33,302 nt of DNA from Candidatus Nanopelagicales bacterium (GTDB lineage: Bacteria; Actinomycetota; Actinomycetes; S36-B12), in NCBI GenBank assembly GCA_028825115.1, contig JAPKAV010000014.1, positions 1 to 33,302 on the forward strand, in the 5' to 3' direction. The position numbers and the translations under genes are program-made. Each line of letters starts with the position of its first letter. The first letter of the stretch is position 1. The notes beneath the pieces are model-generated. The model saw nothing but the letters and a program-made list of their open reading frames with translations. It was not told where the DNA came from and did not search any database. This document shows positions 18,063 to 27,053 of the stretch, in pieces.

Positions 18063-20351
18063 GTGTCCGAAGCGAGCCGATCCCCATTATTAGCGCTGCA
18101 CGGGGATCAATTACTCGCGGATCTCAATCCTGCCCAGCGCACAGCCGTTGAGCATCGAGGCAGCCCGCTATTGATTGTTGCTGGCGCCGGATCGGGAAAA
18201 ACTCGAGTATTGACCCGCCGGATCGCACACTTACTGGCAGTGGGTGATGCAGCACCTGGACAGATTCTCGCTATCACCTTCACCAACAAGGCCGCCGCGG
18301 AGATGAAAGAGCGGGTCGCTGACATTGTTGGCCCGGCCGGTCGAACCATGTGGGTCTCCACATTTCACAGCGCCTGTGTTCGAATCTTGCGCGCCGAGGC
18401 CCATCGCTTAGGAGTAAAAAGCAACTTCACCATCTATGACACGCAGGATTCGCTGCGACTCATAACATTAATCTTGCGCGACTTCAATATTGATGCAAAG
18501 AACACTAAGCCGCGCATGCTACTGTCCCGAATTTCATCAGCAAAAAATGAGTTGATTGACCACGAAACTTTCTTGTCTAATACCCAGCTATCTTCAGAAA
18601 AAGACGCAGCGATTGAGTCCGTAATCGCTCAGGTGTACCGCGAATACCAAAATCGATTGACCATTGCTAACGCTTTTGATTTCGACGACCTGATTGGTTC
18701 AACGGTTGCGCTAATGCAACTCTTTCCAGAAGTTGCCAATATGTATCGGCGCCGATTTCGTCACATCATGGTGGATGAATATCAAGACACCAACCACGCT
18801 CAGTACATGTTAATCAAAGAATTGGTCGGAACGGTTGCCGCGTCTGCGGATTCGCCACCACCGGGTGAACTGTGTGTCGTGGGTGATGCCGATCAGTCCA
18901 TTTATGCATTTCGTGGGGCGACTATTCGTAATATTGAAGAGTTCGAGCGAGATTATCCAAATGCCAGCACCATTCTCCTCGAGCAGAACTACCGTTCAAC
19001 GCAAACGATTTTGTCTGCAGCCAATGCCGTGATTGCGAAGAACACAGCACGCCGGGCAAAGAACCTCTGGACCGATTCAGGCGATGGGGATCTCATCAAG
19101 GTGTATGTGGGCGACGACGAACATGACGAAGCTTCATTTATTGCTCGCGAGATAGACCGCATGTCAGACGAAGGAATTTCTCGGCCAGGAGACACAGCAG
19201 TGTTCTACCGAACCAATGCTCAGTCGCGAGCGGTGGAAGAAGTATTTATTCGAACCGGGATGCCGTATAAAGTTGTGGGTGGGGTTCGCTTCTATGAACG
19301 CAAGGAAGTCCGAGATATTTTGGCTTATCTGCGCACAATCGTGAATCCGGCGGATGAAGTGTCACTACGCCGAATTCTTAACACCCCAAAGCGCGGAATC
19401 GGCGACCGGGCTGAAGCGATGATCGGCGCCTACGCCGAACGCGAGCGCATCACCTTCTTTGACAGCCTGCGGCGGGCAGCCGACGTACCGGGGCTGGCGA
19501 CCCGTTCAATGAGCGCCATCGCAGGGTTCGTTGATTTGATGAACGGGCTACAAACCCTTTTCGAATCAGGCACAGAACCCGCCGTCGTAATTCAGGCGGC
19601 GATTGAGCAGAGTGGGTACCTTTCCGAACTACGGGCATCAACAGATCTACAAGATGAGGGTCGGATTGAAAACCTGGCCGAATTGGAATCTGTTGCGACA
19701 GCTTTCTTGGTTGATAACCCGGAGGGGACGCTCGTTGAGTTCCTGGAAAATGTGGCCCTCGTTGCTGATGCTGATTCAATCCCTGACGGTGAAGACCATG
19801 GTGGGGTCGTAACCCTGATGACCCTGCATACCGCAAAAGGCCTCGAATTCCCCACAGTATTTCTCACCGGAATGGAAGAGGGAATTTTCCCACACTCTCG
19901 ATCTCTAGGTGAGGCGCGCGAATTGGAAGAAGAAAGACGGCTCGCTTATGTGGGTATTACCCGCGCCCGTCAGCGCCTCTATCTGAGCCGGTCGTTGACC
20001 AGGTCTTCCTGGGGGAGCCCGGCGGCTAACCCACAAAGCCGCTTCCTCGATGAAATCCCCGAGCACAACCTCACCTGGGAACGCGAAGCGCCACCCATGT
20101 TTGCCCCCAGTTCCAATTTTGGCTCGTCCACTTGGTCGGGGCCAGATTCACCATTGCGACGCGGCAGCAAGAGTGTGAGCGCCAACGCCATCTCACTCAA
20201 TGCTGGTGATCGGGTCACCCATGAAAAATTCGGCATGGGAACAGTCATTGAGAGCGGTGGCAGCGGTGATCGCGCTGATGCAACTATTGATTTTGGTGCA
20301 TCAGGGGTTAAGCGCCTGCTCTTGCGCTACGCCCCGGTTGAGAAGCTCTAA
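18063..20351 (+). CDS. pcrA: ATP-dependent DNA helicase PcrA (UvrD family)
   Basis: A superfamily 1A 3'-to-5' helicase for repair, replication restart and removal of stalled RNA polymerase. The 762 residues carry Walker A AGAGSGKT at 40-47, motif II VDEYQDT near residue 237, motif III GDADQSIYAFRG, motif V MTLHTAKGLEF and motif VI YVGITRARQRL. The extreme C-terminus (GDRVTHEKFGMGTV and following) is the Tudor-like domain that PcrA uses to contact RNA polymerase. The GTG start has no Shine-Dalgarno sequence. It converges on the malic-enzyme gene with eight bases between stops. Confidence 0.98.
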   Translation: MSEASRSPLLALHGDQLLADLNPAQRTAVEHRGSPLLIVAGAGSGKTRVLTRRIAHLLAVGDAAPGQILAITFTNKAAAEMKERVADIVGPAGRTMWVSTFHSACVRILRAEAHRLGVKSNFTIYDTQDSLRLITLILRDFNIDAKNTKPRMLLSRISSAKNELIDHETFLSNTQLSSEKDAAIESVIAQVYREYQNRLTIANAFDFDDLIGSTVALMQLFPEVANMYRRRFRHIMVDEYQDTNHAQYMLIKELVGTVAASADSPPPGELCVVGDADQSIYAFRGATIRNIEEFERDYPNASTILLEQNYRSTQTILSAANAVIAKNTARRAKNLWTDSGDGDLIKVYVGDDEHDEASFIAREIDRMSDEGISRPGDTAVFYRTNAQSRAVEEVFIRTGMPYKVVGGVRFYERKEVRDILAYLRTIVNPADEVSLRRILNTPKRGIGDRAEAMIGAYAERERITFFDSLRRAADVPGLATRSMSAIAGFVDLMNGLQTLFESGTEPAVVIQAAIEQSGYLSELRASTDLQDEGRIENLAELESVATAFLVDNPEGTLVEFLENVALVADADSIPDGEDHGGVVTLMTLHTAKGLEFPTVFLTGMEEGIFPHSRSLGEARELEEERRLAYVGITRARQRLYLSRSLTRSSWGSPAANPQSRFLDEIPEHNLTWEREAPPMFAPSSNFGSSTWSGPDSPLRRGSKSVSANAISLNAGDRVTHEKFGMGTVIESGGSGDRADATIDFGASGVKRLLLRYAPVEKL

Positions 20352-20359
20352 TCCTGGAA

Positions 20360-21742
20360 CTATTTTTCCCTTGCTGCCGCGATTACTGCCGCGGCAACTG
20401 CAGGTGCCACGCTATTGTCAAAGACGCTCGGCACAATATACACGGAAGAAAGGGCCTTTTCGTTGACACATTCAGCGATCGCCAGTGCCGAAGCCATCAG
20501 AACCTCTTGCGTAATGTGAACTGTACCGCTGTCGAGGAGCCCTCGGAAAATTCCCGGGAAGGCAAGGACGTTGTTGATCTGATTGGGGTAGTCACTGCGC
20601 CCCGTTGCTACCACTTTGGCGAATTTGGCCGCCTCAATTGGATTGATTTCTGGGTCCGGGTTCGCCAGAGCGAAAACAATCGGATCCTTGGCCATTTTTT
20701 CAACATCTGAAGCCGTGATCAGGTTCGGTTGGGAGACGCCGACAAAGACGTCTGCGCCCACAAGGGCTTCTGGTAATGACCCACTGAATTTCTCCAAGTT
20801 GGTACGGGTGGCTAATTCAGTACGATCAGGGTCCAGATCAGTTCTGTTGGTAGAAATTGCGCCCTTGGAGTCAAAGAGCATGATGTTTTGGACGCCAGCA
20901 TGCAGGAGAAGCTGCGCGACTGCGGCGCCCGCAGCTCCCGCCCCCGACATGACAATGCGCAGGGACGAAAGCTCCTTATTAACCAGCTTGGACGCGTTAA
21001 TGAGTGCAGCAAGCACCACAACCGCCGTACCGTGTTGGTCATCATGAAAAACAGGAATATTGAGTCGCTCGCGCAACCGTCGCTCAACTTCAAAGCAACG
21101 CGGTGCCGAAATGTCTTCAAGGTTAATTCCGCCAAAGCCGGGAGCAATAATTTCAACGGTGCGAACGATTTCGTCCACGTCTTGGGTGTCGAGGCAGATG
21201 GGCCACGCATCGACATTGGCAAATTTTTTGAACAGCGCCGCCTTGCCTTCCATGACCGGCATCGCTGCCTCAGGACCAATGTTTCCTAAGCCAAGTACCG
21301 CCGAACCGTCGGTGACAACGGCCACCGTGTTGCGCTTAATCGTGAGGTTTCTGGCATCTGCCGGATTGTTGGCAATCGCGGTGCACACTCGGGCAACTCC
21401 GGGGGTGTAGGCGCGAGCGAGATCGGTGCGGTTACGCATCGGAACTTTGATGCCTACTTCGATTTTGCCGCCAAGGTGGACAAGGAACACGGAGTCACTG
21501 ATCTGGTCCACTTTGCACCCACTAAGTGCGTTGAGCGTGTCCCGGAGCGACTCGGCGTGGTCGGGGTCATGTGCAAGGGCGCTGAGATCAACTACGGTCG
21601 TTTCAGTTCCCGGGTCTGAAACATCAAGCCCGGTGATGACCGCACCGGCTTCGGTGACAGCGGCAACTATCTGGCCAGATGCGTGCAGTTCTGGCGTTAC
21701 GTGCATTCGGATAGTAATCGAGTAGCCGGGTGCTTGGGTCAT
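20360..21742 (-). CDS. NAD(P)-dependent malic enzyme with N-terminal ACT-like region
   Basis: This enzyme decarboxylates malate to pyruvate, linking the TCA cycle to pyruvate. The 460 residues (ATG 21742) carry YTPGV (Y112), VTDGSAVLGLGN, the lysine in GKAALF (K167), metal ligands ED at 208-209 and the FHDDQHGT segment, and the GAGAAG dinucleotide-binding turn at 267-272. Before the catalytic core about 70 residues (roughly 7-77) look like an ACT domain, a small-molecule sensing fold, so allosteric control is likely. An in-frame GTG at 21787 is less likely, because TAAGAT stands seven bases upstream of ATG 21742 and there is no Shine-Dalgarno sequence. NAD or NADP preference is not decided. 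Confidence 0.95.
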   Translation of the reverse strand: MTQAPGYSITIRMHVTPELHASGQIVAAVTEAGAVITGLDVSDPGTETTVVDLSALAHDPDHAESLRDTLNALSGCKVDQISDSVFLVHLGGKIEVGIKVPMRNRTDLARAYTPGVARVCTAIANNPADARNLTIKRNTVAVVTDGSAVLGLGNIGPEAAMPVMEGKAALFKKFANVDAWPICLDTQDVDEIVRTVEIIAPGFGGINLEDISAPRCFEVERRLRERLNIPVFHDDQHGTAVVVLAALINASKLVNKELSSLRIVMSGAGAAGAAVAQLLLHAGVQNIMLFDSKGAISTNRTDLDPDRTELATRTNLEKFSGSLPEALVGADVFVGVSQPNLITASDVEKMAKDPIVFALANPDPEINPIEAAKFAKVVATGRSDYPNQINNVLAFPGIFRGLLDSGTVHITQEVLMASALAIAECVNEKALSSVYIVPSVFDNSVAPAVAAAVIAAAREK

Positions 21743-21749
21743 GTGCGCA

Positions 21750-21755
21750 ATCTTA
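21750..21755 (-). promoter_or_regulatory. -10 element of the malic-enzyme gene, probable leaderless start
   Basis: On the minus strand TAAGAT, then seven bases, then ATG 21742, with no Shine-Dalgarno sequence. It is divergent from the cobalamin-binding gene, whose own -10 is at 21810. Confidence 0.5.
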
Positions 21756-21809
21756 GGCCGTGAGTTATGAGTGGAATTGAGTGCCACAAATCTGGTTTAC
21801 CCTGTGCGG

Positions 21810-21815
21810 TAGCAT
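21810..21815 (+). promoter_or_regulatory. -10 element of the B12-binding protein gene, probable leaderless start
   Basis: TAGCAT, seven bases, then ATG 21823, without a Shine-Dalgarno sequence. This decides the start in favour of 21823 over an in-frame GTG at 21781. Confidence 0.45.
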
Positions 21816-21822
21816 TTGGTAT

Positions 21823-22233
21823 ATGAGTGCAGTTTCTCGCCCCGTGAGAGTGGTGATCGCTAAGCCCGGATTAGATGGGCATGATCGTGGGGCAAAGGTA
21901 ATTGCACGGGCACTGCGCGATGCTGGCTGTGAAGTGATTTACACCGGCCTGCACCAGACCCCGGCAGCCATTGCCGCCACGGCGGTTCAAGAAGATGCCG
22001 ACGTAATCGGGATTTCGATTCTCTCCGGAGCACATCTCACACTTTTCCCTGAACTCATGGCTGAATTAGCCGCGGCAGGAGCCTCTGACATCGTCGTATT
22101 CGGTGGCGGGATTGTCCCAGCTGCCGATATCCCGATTCTTAAATCAGCGGGAGTAGCGGAAATCTTTACCCCCGGGACAACTTCGCAAAGCGTCGTCGAC
22201 TGGGTTAACGAGCACGTAGCGCTCAATCGGTGA
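21823..22233 (+). CDS. Stand-alone cobalamin-binding domain protein (mutase small-subunit type)
   Basis: A 136-residue protein that is entirely the B12-binding Rossmann domain found at the C-terminus of methylmalonyl-CoA mutase. The cobalt-ligating motif D18-x-H20-x-x-G23 (GLDGHDRG) is perfect, followed by the usual ISILSGAH and FGGGIVP segments. Such free-standing domains pair with a separate catalytic large subunit, as in isobutyryl-CoA mutase (IcmA/IcmB). In Streptomyces a comparable small subunit gene lies in the same region as pcrA and sucCD. No large subunit is in the window. It precedes sucC by 112 bases, and its product chemistry (succinyl-CoA formation) would suit that neighbour if it is a methylmalonyl-CoA mutase part. 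Confidence 0.92.
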   Translation: MSAVSRPVRVVIAKPGLDGHDRGAKVIARALRDAGCEVIYTGLHQTPAAIAATAVQEDADVIGISILSGAHLTLFPELMAELAAAGASDIVVFGGGIVPAADIPILKSAGVAEIFTPGTTSQSVVDWVNEHVALNR

Positions 22234-22294
22234 CCCCCAATGCGTGCAAGATCACATGTATCTGGTGCTGGTCGCTGCCCGGAAGTCAATAGGC

Positions 22295-22323
22295 TTGGCC
22301 TGCATCACGGTCGTTAATACAAT
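22295..22323 (+). promoter_or_regulatory. Promoter of sucC-sucD
   Basis: TTGGCC (22295-22300), a 17-base spacer, and TACAAT (22318-22323, five of six). Transcription from about 22330 would leave a short leader with AGGGAG at 22335-22340 in front of GTG 22346. Confidence 0.6.
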
Positions 22324-22345
22324 CACGTTGATTTAGGGAGCCACA

Positions 22346-23518
22346 GTGGATCTTTACGAATACCAAGCCAAGCAGCTTTTTGGAAAGCACGGGCTTCCCG
22401 TTACCGAGGGTGATGTCTGTAGCAACATTGACGCTGCCGTGGCAATGTCGGAGTCAATTGGTGGCCCGGTGGTTGTTAAGGCCCAAGTGAAAACCGGTGG
22501 TCGCGGTAAGGCCGGGGGAGTCAAACTGGCCAAAGACCCGGCTGAAACACGCGAAGTGGCAACCGCCATCTTGGGTATGGACATTAAAGGTCACACGGTC
22601 CACAAGGTCCTTGTTGCCCACGCAGCCGATATCGCGGAGGAGTATTACGTATCTTTCCTCCTTGACCGGGCCAATCGAGCATTCCTTGCCATGGCCAGTG
22701 TCGAGGGTGGAGTTGAAATCGAAGAAGTGGCAGTTAACAACCCTGACGCACTTGCAAAAATTAGGGTCGATGCCCTTGTGGGTGTCACTCCAGAAATAGC
22801 GCGGGAGATCGCGGCTGCAGCAAAATTCGATGAAGCAATCCAGGCACAGGTCGCAGACATTTTGGTCAAACTCTGGGAAGTTATGGTTGCCGAAGATGCA
22901 ACCTTGGTCGAAGTGAACCCACTAGTGCTGACACCGACCGGTGAGGTGCTTGCGCTCGACGGCAAAGTCACTATTGATGACAACGCCGGGTATCGCCAGC
23001 CAGAGCAGGCAGGCTTTGATGACTCGGCAGCTGATGACATCGAGACTCGGGCCAAAGCCATGGGCTTGAACTACGTGAAGCTGCAGGGCGACGTTGGCAT
23101 TATTGGTAACGGCGCAGGCCTGGTCATGAGCACGCTTGATGTTGTCGCCTACGCCGGTGAAGAGTTCGGCAATATCAAGCCCGCGAACTTCCTTGATATT
23201 GGTGGAGGCGCATCAGCTGAAGTGATGGCTAACGGGCTCGACATTGTCCTTAACGATCCAGATGTGCAGGCCGTGTTCGTAAATATTTTTGGCGGCATTA
23301 CTTCATGTGATGCAGTGGCTAACGGAATTCTGCAGGCGGTTGACCAACTGGGCGAGCGTGTCACTAAACCGATTGTTGCCCGCATCGACGGTAATAACGC
23401 GGTCGAAGGCCGCGCGATTCTCAACAATGCAAACCACGAATTTATTGAACTGGTAGACACCATGGACGCAGCAGCGCGTCGGGTGGCTGAACTCGCAGCA
23501 GCTCGAAAGGGAGCGTAA
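22346..23518 (+). CDS. sucC: Succinyl-CoA synthetase (ADP/GDP-forming) beta subunit
   Basis: The beta subunit binds the nucleotide and succinate in the TCA-cycle step that converts succinyl-CoA to succinate with ATP or GTP formation. The 390 residues begin [18 protein letters not shown], the typical N-terminus, with the ATP-grasp loop GGRGKAGG at 51-58 and the C-terminal [12 protein letters not shown] segment that contacts the alpha subunit. The GTG start lies five bases after AGGGAG. sucD follows after four bases, so the two are one translational unit. Confidence 0.98.
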   Translation: MDLYEYQAKQLFGKHGLPVTEGDVCSNIDAAVAMSESIGGPVVVKAQVKTGGRGKAGGVKLAKDPAETREVATAILGMDIKGHTVHKVLVAHAADIAEEYYVSFLLDRANRAFLAMASVEGGVEIEEVAVNNPDALAKIRVDALVGVTPEIAREIAAAAKFDEAIQAQVADILVKLWEVMVAEDATLVEVNPLVLTPTGEVLALDGKVTIDDNAGYRQPEQAGFDDSAADDIETRAKAMGLNYVKLQGDVGIIGNGAGLVMSTLDVVAYAGEEFGNIKPANFLDIGGGASAEVMANGLDIVLNDPDVQAVFVNIFGGITSCDAVANGILQAVDQLGERVTKPIVARIDGNNAVEGRAILNNANHEFIELVDTMDAAARRVAELAAARKGA

Positions 23519-23522
23519 TCCG

Positions 23523-24389
23523 ATGGCAATTTGGCTCAATGAAGATAGCAAAATCCTCGTTCAGGGAATGACCGGGTCCGAGGGCACAAAACACACGCGC
23601 CGCATGGTTAAAAGTGGCGCAAAAGTTGTTGCGGGCGTGACTCCGGGCAAAGCCGGTGCTGACGTAGACGGTATCCCAGTGTTCAATGACGTGGCTTCGG
23701 CGATGGTTGCGACGGGTGGGAATGTCTCCGTAGTGTTTGTCCCACCGAAGTTTGCGAAAGCCGCGGTTCAAGAGGCGGTTGACGCCAAAATGCCACTCTG
23801 CGTTGTGATCACGGAAGGCATTCCGGTCCACGACAGTGCCCAGTTCTATCAATACGCCGTGAACGCGGGAACCACCCGGATCATTGGGCCAAATTGCCCC
23901 GGAATAATTAGTCCGGGAAAGTCCAATGCGGGCATTATTCCCGCTGACATCTCTAAGCCCGGCCGAATCGGGCTGGTATCAAAGTCGGGCACTTTGACCT
24001 ACCAAATGATGTACGAACTCCGCGATTTTGGTTTTTCCACATGTGTGGGAATCGGTGGGGACCCAATAATTGGCACGACCCACATTGACGCGCTGGAAGC
24101 TTTCCAAAATGATCCGGAAACAGAGGCAATTGTGATGATCGGTGAAATTGGTGGAGACGCTGAAGAGCGCGCCGCGGACTACATCAAAGAACATGTCACC
24201 AAGCCGGTCGTTGGTTATGTCGCTGGGTTTACCGCGCCAGAAGGCAAGACCATGGGTCACGCGGGTGCGATCGTTTCAGGTTCCTCGGGAACTGCAGTTG
24301 CAAAACAAGAGGCACTCGAAGCGGCAGGTGTTCAGGTCGGTCGCACTCCCAGTGCAACAGCGGACCTGATGCGCAAGATTTTGTCCTAG
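23523..24389 (+). CDS. sucD: Succinyl-CoA synthetase alpha subunit
   Basis: The alpha subunit binds CoA and carries the phosphorylated histidine. The 288 residues include [10 protein letters not shown] in the CoA-binding Rossmann fold, GPNCPG at 122-127, SKSGTLTY at 153-160, and active-site H246 in GHAGAIVSG. It is immediately downstream of sucC (four-base gap). No hairpin terminator was seen before the next gene, which appears to have its own promoter. Confidence 0.98.
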   Translation: MAIWLNEDSKILVQGMTGSEGTKHTRRMVKSGAKVVAGVTPGKAGADVDGIPVFNDVASAMVATGGNVSVVFVPPKFAKAAVQEAVDAKMPLCVVITEGIPVHDSAQFYQYAVNAGTTRIIGPNCPGIISPGKSNAGIIPADISKPGRIGLVSKSGTLTYQMMYELRDFGFSTCVGIGGDPIIGTTHIDALEAFQNDPETEAIVMIGEIGGDAEERAADYIKEHVTKPVVGYVAGFTAPEGKTMGHAGAIVSGSSGTAVAKQEALEAAGVQVGRTPSATADLMRKILS

Positions 24390-24427
24390 GGGCTGTGTGC
24401 CTTGGCCATAAGCGGTCAGGAAAAAGG

Positions 24428-24433
24428 TAGATT
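24428..24433 (+). promoter_or_regulatory. -10 element of the DUF6350 gene, probable leaderless start
   Basis: TAGATT, six bases, then GTG 24440, with no Shine-Dalgarno sequence. It would head the transcription unit running through purN and purH. Confidence 0.5.
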
Positions 24434-24439
24434 GTCCCT

Positions 24440-25747
24440 GTGACCCAACCGGCGCCGCCAAAAACGCCGATGTCTGTTGATCAAATGAATGAAAATCCTG
24501 CTCCTTCTCGATTGAATTTGGATACGGCTCGGGTTCGGCTTACCGAGGTTAAGAGTTCCGCGGCCGTGACTTCAATTACCTGGGCCATTTTTTACGTTCT
24601 GTCAGTAATTCTTGTAACGGTTTTCATTACGGCAATTGTTTTGCTCCCCAGCCTACTTTTTGGCGACGATCGCCCGGTGAGCGTTACGTGGTACCTCGAT
24701 GCGATCACGTGGGGTTGGCTTGTAATGAATGGCGTGCCACCAAAATTGGGTTCGGCGAATATCACATTGATCCCATGGGGCTTAGCGGTGATTCCATGGG
24801 CGCTGCTTTTCCGGGCTGGTAGATCCTTTTCCGCCCGCACTGCTCATGGGGTCCGTTGGTACATCATTGGCGGGTCGATCATGGTGGTCATTTATGTAGT
24901 CGCCATTAGTGCCGCTGCTCGCTTCACCACATCAATCAATGTTTCCTTTAGTGACTCGTGGGCGTTATTCGTGTCTGTATCCATGGGAGTTAGTGCGATT
25001 TTAATCGGGATTATTCGTGGTGCACCTATCCATTTTGGGGCGCGAATCCCACCTCTTGTGCTTTTTGTTGTGCGCAGGGGAGCGGGCGTAGTTCTGGCAC
25101 TGGTGGGATTAGCGGCGATTTTATTGGCGTTACGACTGCTTGTTAATTTTAATTCGGCAATGGATCTATATGTAGGTTTGAATCCAGGCTGGAGCGGAAT
25201 TCTAGGGATCATCGCCTTATCACTTGGATACCTGCCTGTTCTCGTGGTGTGGAGCGCCGCTTACATTGTGGGTGCAGGATTCAGCATTGGACCCGATGTT
25301 ATGGTCTCTCCTTTTATTCCCGTTACAGCGCCTACGCAGCTTCCGCCATTCCCTCCGCTGGTTGCGATCCCTGAAACGGCGGGCGCGCTGGCCTGGACCT
25401 TGCCCGCACTGGTCATCGTTATCGGTGTGCTGTGGGGAGTGGGAATCTCGAGGGGTTTGCGCAAAGAAAGTGCGCTCACTCGCATGCTGGTGGGGTTTGC
25501 GATTGCGTTTGTGGGGTCGGCGATCTTCTATTGCTTGGCATTACTATCCCTGGGCAACCTGGGCGATGTTCGACTTGTTGCATTGGGACCGGACCCATTG
25601 CTTACGGCCTCTCTGTTGTGGATTTTGTTGGCCTTTGGAATTACTCCGACCGTGGTACTACCGACTAAAATGTTTACGCGGGGCCGACGACCCAGTATTT
25701 CAATAGTCCCGTTAGCTGACATTGATGAAACACGTGTGAAGCCATGA
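24440..25747 (+). CDS. DUF6350-type polytopic membrane protein
   Basis: A 435-residue membrane protein with a polar N-terminal tail (about 1-42) and roughly nine or ten hydrophobic segments. Its location directly after sucCD and before purN is the standard place of DUF6350 proteins in actinobacteria, and its segment pattern fits. No enzymatic motif is visible and no function is established. The last four bases (ATGA) overlap the next gene, so the two membrane proteins are translationally coupled. Confidence 0.85.
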   Translation: MTQPAPPKTPMSVDQMNENPAPSRLNLDTARVRLTEVKSSAAVTSITWAIFYVLSVILVTVFITAIVLLPSLLFGDDRPVSVTWYLDAITWGWLVMNGVPPKLGSANITLIPWGLAVIPWALLFRAGRSFSARTAHGVRWYIIGGSIMVVIYVVAISAAARFTTSINVSFSDSWALFVSVSMGVSAILIGIIRGAPIHFGARIPPLVLFVVRRGAGVVLALVGLAAILLALRLLVNFNSAMDLYVGLNPGWSGILGIIALSLGYLPVLVVWSAAYIVGAGFSIGPDVMVSPFIPVTAPTQLPPFPPLVAIPETAGALAWTLPALVIVIGVLWGVGISRGLRKESALTRMLVGFAIAFVGSAIFYCLALLSLGNLGDVRLVALGPDPLLTASLLWILLAFGITPTVVLPTKMFTRGRRPSISIVPLADIDETRVKP

Positions 25748-26466
25748 GTACATTTGCGAATGGGGTTCGGTTTGGTACAGCCTTTGGATGGGCGCGTGCC
25801 GCTTTTGTGAAGAACATTCTTTCGTTTATCGCACTGTCCGTTGTAGTAACGATCTTGCAATTTGGTCAACAATTCGCAGTGACACCATTTACGGAGACTC
25901 TCAGTCTCTGCGTTGAAGCTGGTGGCACTGCAGAGACAATCGATTCGACCGCAGTTTCGAGTTGCTTTGAATCCGAGATGGGTCAGTTGCTTCTTGTCAC
26001 GCTGATGGCAGTTGTTTTTGTTATTGCCTCATTCTTGGCGACTGCCGGAGTAATCCGGGGTGCTCTCTACGTCACTCTGGGGCGTAGAATTGGGTTTGCA
26101 GATACCTTTACTGGCCCCTACTTCGGAGCGTTCGCGCTCACCACACTGCTCATGATGGTGATATTTGTCGCGGGATTATTCTTGTTCGTGCTCCCAGCAA
26201 TCTTTGCCATTTTGCTCTTCCAGTTTGCGCCTTTTTTTGCCTTGGATCGTGGGCTCTCGCCATTTCACGCATTGAAATCAAGTGTGGGCTTAGTCCGTCA
26301 AAACTGGCCCTTGGCAATCTTGGTGTTGCTCTTTAGTAGTGCCGCGTATCTGATCTCAGGCTTATTCTGGGGGATCCCCACGCTTCTATTTTTGCCATTA
26401 GCCGCGTTGGTGACCGCTTATGCGTACCGGAGCCTGCAAGGAGAAACGGTTGATCCGGCCGCGTGA
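25744..26466 (+). CDS. Polytopic membrane protein between DUF6350 and purN
   Basis: A 240-residue protein with about five or six membrane segments and a cysteine pair (in LSLCVEAGG and SSCFESEMG) within a polar loop at about 55-80, possibly a disulfide on the outside. Its pattern (long segments, a basic loop with YVTLGRRIGFADTF, then FFALDRGLSPFHALKSS before the last segments) resembles the loosely defined families of membrane proteins related to DUF975 and glycerophosphodiesterase membrane domains, but I do not assign a name. It overlaps DUF6350 by four bases (ATGA) and purN by four bases (GTGA), which binds it into this operon. Confidence 0.82.
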   Translation: MSTFANGVRFGTAFGWARAAFVKNILSFIALSVVVTILQFGQQFAVTPFTETLSLCVEAGGTAETIDSTAVSSCFESEMGQLLLVTLMAVVFVIASFLATAGVIRGALYVTLGRRIGFADTFTGPYFGAFALTTLLMMVIFVAGLFLFVLPAIFAILLFQFAPFFALDRGLSPFHALKSSVGLVRQNWPLAILVLLFSSAAYLISGLFWGIPTLLFLPLAALVTAYAYRSLQGETVDPAA

Positions 26467-27053
26467 AGGCGAGAAGGTCCGCCCGAATAGTTGTGCTGGC
26501 ATCAGGCGCTGGAACACTTTTTGAGGCGTTCCTAGATTCTGGGGTCGGGACCGATGTGGTTGGCCTGGTGACGGATCAACCCAATGCTCGGGCAGTGCAC
26601 ATTGCTCAAAGTCGAGAGATCGCGGTCTATAAAGTCCCGCTCAGCGATTTTGATTCCCGGGAGTCTTGGGAGTCGGAGCTACTGGAACGGGTTGAGAGTT
26701 TGGGTCCGGATTTGATTGTTGCTGCCGGATTCATGCGTGTTCTCAGCCCCGCGTTTGTTGACCATTTCCCTGCCCAAATCGTCAACTCACACCCCTCGCT
26801 ACTCCCGCAGTATCCAGGAGCTCATGCCGTCAGAGATGCAATCGAAGCAAATGCCACGGTTACCGGATGCACGGTTCACTTTATTGATCATGGAGTAGAC
26901 ACTGGTGAAATAATTGCCCAGGCACAGGTGGAAGTACAACCGGGTGAAAGTGAAGCAGAGTTGCACGAAAGAATAAAGACAGTTGAACGCATTTTACTTC
27001 CCCAAAGTGTTGAACAACTCCTCATTGGGTGTCTCGGGAAAGGACTTCGGTGA
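26463..27053 (+). CDS. purN: Phosphoribosylglycinamide formyltransferase
   Basis: PurN transfers the formyl group of 10-formyltetrahydrofolate to GAR, the third step of purine synthesis. The 196 residues hold the catalytic N108, H110 and D146 ([28 protein letters not shown]). The phosphate loop reads SGAGTLF at 14-20 rather than the common SGxGSN. The GTG start at 26463 overlaps the upstream stop, and the purN stop overlaps the purH start, so purN and purH are coupled. FolD downstream supplies the cofactor. Confidence 0.98.
   Translation: MKARRSARIVVLASGAGTLFEAFLDSGVGTDVVGLVTDQPNARAVHIAQSREIAVYKVPLSDFDSRESWESELLERVESLGPDLIVAAGFMRVLSPAFVDHFPAQIVNSHPSLLPQYPGAHAVRDAIEANATVTGCTVHFIDHGVDTGEIIAQAQVEVQPGESEAELHERIKTVERILLPQSVEQLLIGCLGKGLR

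Noticed and set aside
20888-21410. Several plus-strand frames over the malic-enzyme gene
   Set aside because: All are antisense shadows of a protein with intact malic-enzyme motifs.
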